A DNA stretch of 64,000 nucleotides from contig JAQMRL010000008.1 in NCBI GenBank assembly GCA_035578175.1, forward strand, positions 86,904,541 through 86,968,540, in the 5' to 3' direction. The position numbers were made by a program, and so were the translations under genes. Positions 39,401 through 52,300 of this stretch are shown here, one piece after another. This DNA is from Catonia carolina. Lineage: Eukaryota > Arthropoda > Insecta > Hemiptera > Achilidae. Below the pieces are notes generated by a model. It worked only from the letters and a program-made list of their open reading frames with translations. It was not told the DNA's origin and did no database searches. Each line of letters begins with the position of its first letter. Position 1 is the stretch's first letter.

Positions 39401-42400
39401 AATGTATTGTTTACTTAGTCTTTATCAGTACTATTAGAATTTAGTCATATATTCATATATTTAGATTGTGGTGCAGGCCCATTGACTTAGTGGTTAGTGC
39501 AACTGGCTTATAGGCTGAGGTTCCGGGTTTGATCCCCACTCAGGTCTGGCATGTTTTCATCACTCATCTTCATCTATCATCCTTTTCACTGTTTGCATTG
39601 GCAGTAATTGAAAAACAGTCAGATATAAAACAAAAAAATAACCATAGACACATTCAAGTATTGTTTTAAAACTATGCACATTTTACTGTAATAAGCATGA
39701 TAAATTTAGGCGGGTAGGAGTTTGCTGTGTATTTCTCCACTTCCTCACCGAGCCACTTTCACCAGTTGAGCAATTTCTCCTCTCTTACTGCTCCTATTGA
39801 CTTGAAAATTATACCTTATTTTAAAGTTTACTTCACTAATTATGCTCAAAAAATGTACTCCGCCTATAATATCTAATACAGATCAAGCGATAAACTTATT
39901 ATATTTGCGACGTATGCGTTAAAAAAAATCAAACTGTTCTATTTTTGTGTTTAAAAAATTACCTTATCGTATTTGATTGTACAGGACTTCTGCACGTATG
40001 TTTTAAAGAAGATATAAATTACATTACAATTTATATGTAAATAAATTACAATTCTATTTATACATTATTTATATTCATGATATATTTATCCAACTGCAGT
40101 AAATAAATACAATAAATAACGAATACAGTAAATAAAAAATACAGTGGATAAACTACTTTTATTTAATCTAACTTATAAAAACAATGTAGTTCTTGTAACG
40201 GTGCAAAGAGCATAAGGGGAGTACTATGAGTATACAGGGGGTTGTGGAAGGGATACACGAGCGGGAACTCGACCCGCCTAAATATTTCGTTCTTAGTATA
40301 ATACTAATTATATTAAGAGCATGTGCAGTGTCAAGCATATAATTTTGCTAATACTCTGTCAATGGATGTAATAACTAAACAACGATTAAATCCACTTTTT
40401 TATTGCTAAAATGTCTTAGCAATAATCATGAAGATAATGATTTTTTAACTTAAGATTTCAATAGTAAAACCTATGCTGGCCATTTGAAAATAAAATTTTC
40501 ATCTGGGACCCATCATTGTCTCCTTTAGCATGTATGTGCAAAACAGTTTGTTTTTCACACTATGTGGAAAACCGAAAAAATTTAAGCCAAGAAAATGTAA
40601 TACAGATTGTATTTATTTCATGTAAAAATTCAATTAGTCTTGTAAAAATCAATTGTATAGCATTGTTAATATATTTCTTGTATTGTCAACAAAATTCTTA
40701 ATGCTTACAGTTACTTTATAAAGTTTACAAGGGTGACCAGCTATCCATGTGAAATTCATATAATTAATACATTATTTTAATTAATCCAAGCTGAATTGCT
40801 GATTTTTTAAAATTTTTATTTTCTGATATCTAAAATTATATTTACAGTGAAAGTTTTGAGTGGTTGAAACAACTACGTTACTATTGGGAATTGGATATTG
40901 ATAATTGTGTGGCTCGTATGTCAAATGCCCAATATTTGTATGGGTTTGAATACCTTGGTGCATCACCACGTCTCGTAATAACTCCACTAACTGATAAATG
41001 TTATTTATGTTTAATGGGTGCACTTCAGCTTGATCTAGGTAATAACTTTTGATTAATTTTAAGCTTATCTTTATCTTTATTTGTAATTATGTAATATTCA
41101 TAAAAAAGTTTTTTTTTTGAATTTTTACGTATATTGTCAGGATCTACAATAATTTTCAAAATTTCAAAAATAAATTGTATCAGTTTCTCTTTGACAAACA
41201 ATATCATACATTTTTTTTAAATTGTGTTTGGTGCATAAAAAAAACAACTTCGTCATGTACATTTCTAAATACAAAATTATTTTGATAAAATCCCTGTTGA
41301 ATAATATTATTCCTATTTTTTATCTTAATTCTATTATATTTTAACAATAATTTTATACCTTGTAATATTTTTCTGTTGTGTTAATTTCCAAACCAGAAGT
41401 AATATTGTAAGTAATTAGTGAAAATTCTTACGCAAGAGCACAATATTTTTTTACGAACATTATTTTTATTATCTAGTTGAATTCTTTGATGTTATATTTG
41501 TTGTACAGGCACAGTGCTGGAACAATTTCTTTTGTTTGTCATAGAGTAGTTAATCGTTTTCTTTCCTTAACTTAAATTATTAATTCACACCTTGTAAAAA
41601 TGTAATTTACTTCGGAAGAAATACCTATTTATCATAGATTTAAATTATTATTTAATTAATATAATTGGATTATGCCCATTACAGACAGGTGGAGTGTCAA
41701 ATTATTTACACTCAATCTGTTCTTTGCAGGGCTAAAATAAATAGTTCTGTTTCTTATCACATGGCCAGCCAATTGAATGACTGAATCATTTAAGAACAGA
41801 AGATGTAGAGGTGTAAAAGACACTAGTTAGAGTTATCTCCTCTAAAAGTAATGAATTTTATTATACAGCCAGACCCTGTGGTGAATGAAGTGAAGGTGTC
41901 ATTTGCAGAGTGGAAAATATGTGCTTTTTAGAGGGCCTGGCAAGCTGATAAGCGTACTTTTCCACTCTGTGAAAAAGGCATGGTAAACCACCTCATTCCT
42001 TGTTTTACTTAGTAAAACCTCTACAGGTTCAAACCAGCCTTTCGGCTGATGACCTAAACAACAATAATTGGATTTGAGCAAAATAATGTTATAATATTGT
42101 AGTTATTAATTTCATGTGTTACAGTATTTGTCTTATATATGTAGTAATTTAGTAATTTGTCTTATGTTATAGTAGTCACAATTTAAACTTAAAATACAGT
42201 ATTCGAGGTAATGTGGACCGAGCATATCTCGGATAATCGAAAACTCTGATAACATGGACTTGTGTCAAAAATCGAGCGGGAAATGTATGGGAAACTGGTG
42301 AAATGAATGAAAACGTGGTCAAAGATGTGAAAAAAGGCATCTACTGTATTATAAAATGAAAAAATGACGTATAAATAAAAATACAAAATGAAAAACACTA

Positions 42401-43334
42401 ATCACAACTAAAGTAACCAAGCGCATGCGAATGAGTCATACTGTGTTTAAGCAGCCACCAACAGTAACAATGATCAGTGCTACCAACTTAATAATAAAGT
42501 AATAAAATAATAAATAAACAAATTTAATTGAAACTGATCAGCTGACATGGTACAGTAACAGCTGTTGTTATTGCATTCAGACTGAACAAAGTGCATTTGC
42601 CTCAGTGTTCGTTTTCTTATAATTAAATTTGAATTGATTAATTTAGAATTTGTTTGCTATTGACTTTATTTACATCAATTTTCTCAGAATTAAATTCTTC
42701 ATGGATTTTATGCATTTGTTAGCCATTTAATGGAATTATAGCGCCTCAAACGTAAAAAACGTGTTTTTTGACAGTAAATTTTTGTATTTTAAGCAAGTTA
42801 TTTTACAAACTAAGGGACTTACAGTTCTGGGACCTAGTTTAATCAATTTTTCAAGTCAAAATTCTTATGAAACGTTCAAGTGTTTGTCTTAATTACCGTT
42901 CTAATTGGTTCCATCCGGTTTCATTTAATCCTCGGAGTGGAAATCTGGGCGAAATCTTTCGCTAGACTTATCTCGCTAACGAAGCATTTCCAGACATACG
43001 TTTATATGAACTTTTTGTCTTGTTTTTAGGTCTACAATCACCTGTTAAAATGTTGTTTCCTTTCCTCCTGGTCCACCCTTTATACAGTTAATTATCAATT
43101 TGCCGCTTTGTGGATTTCACTACGCGCAGTATTTTTTGGGACTACCCAGTTTGTTGGGACTCTGATAACCACGGCTCTGCTGTAGTTATTTATTTTTATT
43201 TTTACTTTCTCTTGCCTATATGAATATATAGGAAGGAAAGTATTGTTTTCATGTCGATTTTTCGAAATCGAGTTTTCACTGGATCTATACGTTTTCAGAC
43301 CCCCTGAACCCAAAAAACATGTTTTTAGCGATTG

Positions 43335-43375
<41 letters not shown>

Positions 43376-46300
43376 TGTGTGTGAACAGAATATCTCAAGA
43401 ACGGAACATCGTGCGAACTTGAAACTTAAGTTACATACCACTACCGGACCCGACACGAACATTTTCATCAAAATCGGTCAACCGGAAGTAGTAGTTTATT
43501 CGTGTAATTTTTCACTTTTTTGCGATTTTCTCAAAAACTGGTCCTACGATTTTTTAAAAATCGCCTGGTTTACTCAATTTTTTATTCCCTTCAAGATAGG
43601 GTAGGCGTCATGTTTGCTGAAATTCTGGGTGAGGCTGTTTTTACGTAAAAACATAGTTTTTTTAAGATTACGGCTTTAATATGCAATTTAGAGCAAAAAT
43701 GTATATAATAAAAGTTGTAGAGAATTTAAAAACCTACAACTTTTATTTCAAACCCCTTTTTTTATAACGCTTAGTTTAGCAGTAATTAGCAATTTTCTGT
43801 TTTTTTCTCACGAAAACGTAAGAAAAATCGATTTTTTTAAGATTTCGGCCTTAGTATGCATTTTATAATAAAAGTGTATATAATCGAAATTATAGAAAAT
43901 TAAAAGATCTGCAACTTTTATTTAGAACATTTTTCTCTACAGAGCCTAGTTTAGCGTGAAAGAGTGATTTTCCGTATTTTTAAGCCAAACTGAGGTCGAT
44001 TTTAATTTTGTGTATTTCACTAATGTTTTTTGAGGTTAGTTTGTGTGTTTATTTCTAATGTTTTATTACTAATGTTAGGTTTATTGTTAATTATTAGCAT
44101 TGGCAAGAGAAAGTTGTGTGAGTGTTTCACACCAGATTTTTTATAATCATATAAATGTGTCAAATACAGTATACTGTAAAAAAAAAATATTTTGACTTTT
44201 TCTGTTCTTTTTACAGGTGGTGCTCCAGCTGGTCCAGCTGGTACTGGTAAAACAGAGACAACAAAAGATTTAGCCAAATCTTTGGCAGTGCAATGTGTCG
44301 TATTTAATTGTTCTGAAGGACTCGACTTCAAGGTTATTATTTTAATTATTTTACTACTTAAGCAGAAATGAAATTAACATTCATGAAATACTTAGAACAA
44401 AGTTCTCAGATCCATCTAATTTTAACTGTAGTAACTTAAAATTTTAAATTAATTTTTTCCCAGTGATTTTGTTGAAGATCAACAGGATATGGATACATGA
44501 TATTATGAGAACTAGGGACTCTATATAAACTCTGAGAAAAGTAACTGTGCGGTTGTTGGAGGGTCGGAAAAATATATAAACTGACAAAAAATTGTGCATG
44601 ATAATAAATATCTTGGCACAATTTTAATGGCAAATGTTATTTTGGATAAATTTGGCGGAGGTAGGGCCATCACCCGAATGTTACATTGTGTTTTGTAGAG
44701 TAATTACATATTAATGTAATAATTTTTATAAAAATGTTTAATATTTATCTTATTTTGCTGCTTTGTTTTCTTTAACTTAGGAGTACTTTTGCGGTATGCC
44801 CCATTTCATCAGAAATAAATCTTCTAGAAAAATTATTATTTAAGTCTTTTGAAGATTGAGTCTTCTTTTGTCAGAGTTTGAATTCAGACTGAATCATTTG
44901 AATTTGGAACTAAAATTTCATTTTATATAATTTGATAGATTTTAACCAATTGTCATTGTCAAACTGGATTTGTTTCTACATGGTGCACACCGCGAAAGTA
45001 CTCTTTAAGTTAACAAAAACAAAGCATCAAAAGCAGGTAAATATTAAAATTATTACATTAATACGGATTCTACTGCTATGATGCTAAATGATCATTTAAA
45101 TATTTAGTTATTATATATTTTGTGATTATTAATCCATTAAGGATTAAAATTATTATTAAAGATATGGGCTAACACTGTCAGATTACCTGACTGATAGCTG
45201 TCTGGCTGTTCTGTCATTATTTTGAACATTTTTTTTTGTTCTATATTAACTGTAATATTTTGTGTTTGTGTGCAGATGATGGGAAGATTCTTCTCTGGGT
45301 TGGCTCAATCAGGTGCTTGGTGTTGTTTTGATGAATTTAACAGAATTGATATCGAAGTGTTATCTGTCATCGCACAACAGTTAATTACAATTAGAAATGC
45401 GAAAGTTGCAAAATTAACTAGGTAACTTTCATACATTTATTTTTAATTTTTGATTGCTGTGTATTAAGTTTTAAGAACATTAATTGCGAAGGTTGACTTA
45501 AATAATAATTAAAATAATTAAACCTTTTTCAGATTCATGTTTGAAGGACGTGAAATAAAATTAGTAATGAGATGTGCTGCATTTATCACCATGAATCCTG
45601 GTTATGCTGGTCGTACTGAATTACCAGATAATCTGAAATCATTATTTCGACCTATGGCAATGATGGTACCAGATTATGGTGAGAATACTGCAATAATTTT
45701 TTCAGCTTTTACTAGTCGTAAATCATATTATTCCATATAAAGTTAGTAAGCTTTTTTTTTGTGGTACTTCATAAGCAGCTGTATTAAAATGTTGCCATAA
45801 GTTGTTTATATCAGTTTAGAGTCTTTTATTGTCTGAGTTTCCTGAAAACTGAAGTTTTAATTATATACAAGTACACTCTGATCAACTTGTTGGTTCGGTA
45901 GGTCATAATGCCCGGAGGATGCAGCCCTTTCTCATAACTTCTGACCAAGTACCTCTTGGTGTAAGCGGGGCTCATTTAGCTGGCCAACAGCTTTGAGTTG
46001 ATGAGCTGACAAATGTGTGGGCACTGTTTTGTCCTTGAGTCGGGAAACTGGCTCAAAAGGCAGATGAAGCACATCATGTGTTCAATGGAATAAGGATTTG
46101 GAAAAGAGAGGACAACCACTACATTCAAGATCCTATGAATACTCCCAGTTCTTATAATTTATGGCAATACTCACAGCTAAATATTATGGATTAAGTTCCC
46201 AAATCTGATCTTTGTGAGGGTAGGGGTAGTTAATATACCGAGGATTTTGCTTAAATCTGAATTTGTTGCACTTCCCAAGAAACCAGGGGCCAAAAAATTA

Positions 46301-49300
46301 TGCTAAGACTATCGTACAATAACCCTTATGAGTCATTTTTTATTTGGGACATATCATGTGGAATGAATCATGATATTCATTACTATTAAAATTTCTGCAG
46401 GGGAAATATATGACAAATGAGAACATGGCAAAAGAAGTGTGTCGTGGCTTGAATCTGAGAACTTTGTAAAAATTTATATCAATAGTGTGGGAAAACTAAC
46501 AATAGGGAACAGTAGACTTTTCCTTTACGCTGATGATACCGTTATTGTTTTGGAAGGATCTGACTGGGATGAAGTATACAGTAGGGCCGCAGAAACATTG
46601 TTGCTTAAGAGATGGTTCAACTCTAATTCCCTTACTAAAATAATTCCCTTACAAAAATAAAACTAAATATATAACAGTATCGTTATGACCATTTACAGAC
46701 CCAAAAACAAAATCCTACAATTTAATTCACACATTGTTTTTTGTATTCTTATTAATTTTGTTTTTCAGGCTTAATTGCTGAAGTCATATTATATTCGGAA
46801 GGATTTGAATCTTCAAAAGCTCTTGCAAAGAAAATGGTGAATATGTACAAACTATGTAGTGAACAGTTGTCTCAACAGGATCATTATGATTTTGGAATGA
46901 GGTATGATTAATAAAATTAGGAACTAATGATAAAATCATGAAGTTGAAGCAGTTAGTTTTTTTATTAGGCGTATTTTTTATATTATTTGCCCATAACGGG
47001 CAGGTAGAGTGTTAAATTAATTGCTCGATCTGTTGGTTCCAGGGCTACAAAAAAATAGTTTTGTTTTTTATCACATAGTCAGCCAATTATATGACTGAAC
47101 TATTTAAGAACAAAAGAGGTAGAGGTGTAAAAGACACTTCTAGTCAGAGTTATCTGAGAGTAATGAATTTCACCATACAGCCAGACCCTGTGGTGAATGA
47201 AGTGAAAATGTCATTTGCAGGTTGGAAAGTGGGTGCTTTTCGGAGGCCCTGGCATGCTTATAAGCATACATTTCAACTCGATGAGGAAAGCTATGTTAAA
47301 CCACATCACTCATTGTTTTACTTAGTAAAACTTCTAGAGGTTCAAACCAGCTTTTCAGCTGTTGATGTAAACAACAATATTTATATTATAATGTTGCAGA
47401 AATAAACTTTGTGCTACTCTGAAGTATTTTGTATTGGAGAAAATATGTTGAAACCAGAAGTTGAGGTTTTTCATCAAAGTGACTCCAAAATATTTTCTGA
47501 AATGACTGAACGTAATCTTCTTTAAAAAAAAATACCAATTCATACAGAATTAATCAATATTTAAAGTAAACTAACTTTGGTGTTTCTATTGTATTAAAAT
47601 TTTTGGATTTTGCACTTCAAATAATAATAATAGTATTGAAATCAGTTGTTTAGTACTTTGTCAAATAGTAAGTGCTTTAATTATTCTTGGGTTAAGATCT
47701 TGTACCTGAAACTTCAAGAAATATAGATGTACTGGACTATTATTGTAATTTGAAAAAAAACTCAGCCAGAATTTTGTTGAATGAAGCATGTACAGTATTT
47801 TTAGACAATTTGAAAGAAGCTAATTTTTTGAAGTGGAAAATTAAGAAGATAATGCATTTTTTCGCCAAACATCTTTAGATATGTATAGTATTTTTAAATC
47901 GCTTACTTTAATTTAACAATATTACAAACACTACAATGTCTCATGTGTTATTATAATTTATTTGCAGAGCTGTGAAGAGTGTTTTAGTCATGGCTGGTTC
48001 ACTTAAACGAGATAATCCAGACATCAGTGAGGATATTGTTCTTATCAGAGCTTTACGAGACAGCAATCTCCCAAAATTTTTGTTTGATGATGCTATATTG
48101 TTTCAGGTCTGTTTGACCCCCTAATTTTGATTCTAATTCATTATTTGTTAGTGGAACTGTTTGTAATACAATGGAAGTTATATTTGACTAAAAATAATTT
48201 GACGCAGTGCATTTTCTTGCTAGATAGAATTTACTAACTTTAAATTATTTAGAATTAAAAAAAAATTTTGGTACTAAAATCTGGGATATTTAAGTATGCA
48301 GCAACCTCACTAATCCGAACTAATTGAGACCTGGACCTGTTCGGATTATCCGAAAAAAATGTGTATAATTACAAAAAATAATCCAAAGATAACTAAATTT
48401 AATATTACTTTCATATTATCAGAATGGTGTTAGCTGTGAAAATTCAGACAAAGTTTGTATAATGAGTGGCTGACAGCTGATTAAGGTTTTCAGTTTGCAG
48501 ACTAAGAAATAATTTTTATAATCATGCTGAACTTGGTGAAGATCCAGATAAACATGGACCAGTTTATTTCACATTCAAAAGCACCAGAAATAGGACTATA
48601 GCAAATAGAGCAGCACACTCCAAAATATTGGATCAGTCACCAAGATTTTTTACTGCAAACTAACTAAGTAACTAAGATTATGACTGCAAACATGATTATT
48701 TGTTTCTAATGTCTGTAAACTTTTATTTTTTTCCAGGGTATACTGAATGATTTATTTCCTGGTATTGTATTACCAGAACAAGATTATGGTTTGCTTCAGG
48801 ACGCTATTGAGAATGTCATAATTAAAAATTCATTGCAGCCTGAACATTGTACCTCAGTTAAAGTTATACAACTTTTGGAAACTATGATTGTCAGGCATGG
48901 TGTCATGACAGTTGGTCCTACTGGTGGTGGAAAAACTACAGTTCTTAATGTTTGTTCATTTTAAATTTCTATTTTATAAGTTATCCTGATTATGGGCATT
49001 CTTTAAAATTTAATTTCTGTTTTAATTTATTCAACTTTAAATTTTCTTTTATTATATGTAGTTATGTTGTTGTTTTTCTTTTGTATCTCATTTGTCCATT
49101 ATTAAACATAAGCTCCTCTAAATTTCTCCATGTTTCCCTACTTATTATGTTTACTGTGTCCAGTTTAATCCCACCGCTCTCTTGATGTCCCCTTCACGTC
49201 AGTAGTCATCTGCGTTCCCTTGTTCCAGTTCATTGTCTACTTTTTTTGAGAACAGTATTCCATCAATCATCTTTCTTTATGGCCCACTCATTTCTATTTT

Positions 49301-52300
49301 AGTTGAGCCGTTTTTGCATAATGTCATGCAGTTTTGTGATTTTTCTTACATATTTGTTTGGTTTTTGATGTTGCAATGTTACCCCTATCATATCCATGGC
49401 ACATTATGTTTTTTCCAATTTTCTAATATTCCCTGTAGTAACACCAGTTTACATACAATACATTCGTAATGGGAACATATATGAATCAAATACTTTGGTC
49501 TTCAAGTTGTGTGAGGTGTCCTTGTTTCCAAGAATACCATTCAATCTTCCAAATACTGCCCAACCAACACTGAACATATTTGTACCAAACAACAAACATA
49601 TTTGTTGGTATTTGTTGTCAACTTCCACTGTTTGGAAAATTTTTTCAGTATAGTCAGTTGTCTTATACTATTTATCACTGCTGATGAGCTCGGAATGTAT
49701 GCATTGCCCCTACCCACTTTATAGCTAGCCAATGACTTGCCAGCAACGTTGCCAACACTTGCTCTTGTAGCTCTGTTGAATATTTTGTCGGCCATTTTTT
49801 TGGTCTTTCAATAACAATTATAACCCATAAACATACAATCAGCTGATTATATTATAAAGTATTGTATGTAAATGCGCTCTATAAACGAGATGCAAGACGA
49901 GAGTGATTTATTGCGGCTCTTATATGCATGCACGCGTAATGTTTGTCAGGTACAATCTGACAGCGCTGGCAAACATTCTAATTGTTCTAAACGTGTGGAA
50001 CAGCAGAGTTCATCAACTGTGAAAAGCATATTAGATGTATATATTTATTTACCTCTTTATGAGACTGTACATAATAGGTGATTCACTTCCATAACAACTC
50101 TGCACAAAGTAGGTAGGGAGTAGGGTGAAACTGAGTCTATAGTTTTCACATGATGAGTCAGCGTGCGTAGGATTGCCCACTTCTCCTCCTGTAGTATCTA
50201 CTTCTTCTGCTCCAACTCTTCCAAGATAACAAGCGCTCCCTGTTTGTTGTTTGTGAAAAACCTAGTTAAATTATAAAATTTAATACATAATGTATAATTA
50301 ACTTCCTTAATTATCCTATTTCTTTGTAAGTAATTATAAATAAAACTGGTTATTAATGGCTGAAATAAAATATAACAAAATGAAACATAGACGTCACTGT
50401 TGTCGGCTTGTTCAGTAGAGTTCTAACTGCATGGTGGCTGTTGCATTTACAGTATGTGTGGCACTATGTACATCCACTTATACCATTTGATACAAGGCTT
50501 GCATGTCAGCCCCTATGCAAATTTCAGAATTATAAAATTTTATGACCTATACAGAGTGATTCACTTAAGTTTTACTGGGACTTTCTGACCACATTCTACT
50601 AGTCAAAGGAAAGAGAAAGTATGTGTAATCATTTGTTTTTAAACACTTCATCAGCAAGTTACAATTTCTGTAATATGTGGGCTGATTTCCTTTCGCCAGT
50701 TAAGTCTACAGAAATTTTTGTAATCTAAAATTAGGAAATATGGTAGTTTTTATTTATGATATTTGACCTGAAAAATTGAATAAATTAGGTAACAGAACTG
50801 TATCTAATAGATATATTAAAAAAGTTGGAAAACCACTCGATAAAACAGAGTTTTGAAAAACTCGACTTACAGAGTTTGTTGAAAAATAAATGAAAGGTTT
50901 GTAAAAATATTCTTTCTGTTCAAAGTCACTGACTTAACAAACTTACCTCGTACAGGTTCCTGATGACGAACAAAGCCATAACCTTAAAAGTCAATGCTAT
51001 TATTTGTCTTGTAACATAAAATACATTTTTTTAAATTACAAATTTATCATGTTTGTAATTTTTCTGTAGGTTCTTAAATGGGCTTTAACAAAGTTGCATT
51101 ATGATGGTGTTCCGGGACCTTATTACCGTCCAGTTGAGACTTACACAATGAATCCGAAGTCTGTCACTATGGGTGAATTGTATGGTGAAGTTAACCTCAT
51201 GACTTTAGAATGGAAGGATGGACTTCTTGGAATATTTGTTAGGCTTGCTGTACAGGTATTTATTTGACAAACCTTTTAAGATGATTAATTTATTGTACAT
51301 ATATTGGTACATATTACCAATATGGGTATATACATAATTTGTACATATTATTTTGTATTTTTTTTTCAATAAAATCACTTTTATCATGAACCAATTTCAG
51401 ATATTAAAATGAAATGTAGCGTTTTTTTTTTACTGTTTCATACTCTATGAAACCAATAAGTTAAAAAAAAACTGTTTCATTAAAAATGGGGAATTACAAA
51501 ATTTTAATTCTGCAGTGGATTTTTAAAAATATTGACTTTATAACCAGAAATATTAAGCATTTTATTATAAATTACCAGATTATTCTTTAGGTAATATATC
51601 ATGTGTTATGTTTCTGTGTTTCGGACTTAAAATTCAATAGCTTTTGTATAATAATAATAATTTGTGTGGTTTTTGTAAAAATGTTTTACTTTTATTCTAG
51701 TGTACAGAAGAAGTTCATCAGTGGGTTATATGTGATGGTCCAGTGGATGCTGTGTGGATTGAGAATATGAACACTGTATTAGATGACAATAAAATGCTAT
51801 GTTTAGCTAACTCAGAGAGAATCAAATTAACACCATGGGTACTGTAAAAATAAGATTTTCATTTAATCTTCTCTATTAAGGTGAACAGATGGATTGTTTC
51901 CTAGCTATGTTAAAAGATGAGAACATTAGGTACACTTTTCTTAAAAACTATTAAAAGATATATTGATCTGAAATTTCAACACAATTTTCATTATGCTGTT
52001 GTTTATAGTGAACTAAAAATAAGCTGGTGAAAATAATTCTGATGAGTTCTTAGATAACTACAATTTTTTTCATTAAAATATCTTTGACTGTAGAATTTTT
52101 GAACCAAAAACTGTTATCTATACAAAAACTGTCCATTATATTTGTATTTAAATGGTTCAGATTGTGGTTCATTCCATATTTAAGCACCTCTTCAAATTTT
52201 ATATCTTCAATAATTTTTGAGAAGAGTGTACCTAATTTTTTATAAAACTCCTAATAACATAGCATACAAATATGAAGATTTTATTTTACTTGTATCACTC

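Noticed and set aside
43095..43313. Minus-strand 72-codon frame
   Set aside because: Lies in repeat Z and pogo-like remains; no motif.
48952..49653. Series of plus-strand open frames after exon 22
   Set aside because: They begin inside intron sequence right after a valid donor, are T-rich chance frames, and exon 23 joins exon 22 perfectly without them.
50081..50570. Pair of GTGATTCACTT words considered as transposon ends
   Set aside because: They are in direct, not inverted, orientation and no transposase remnant lies between.
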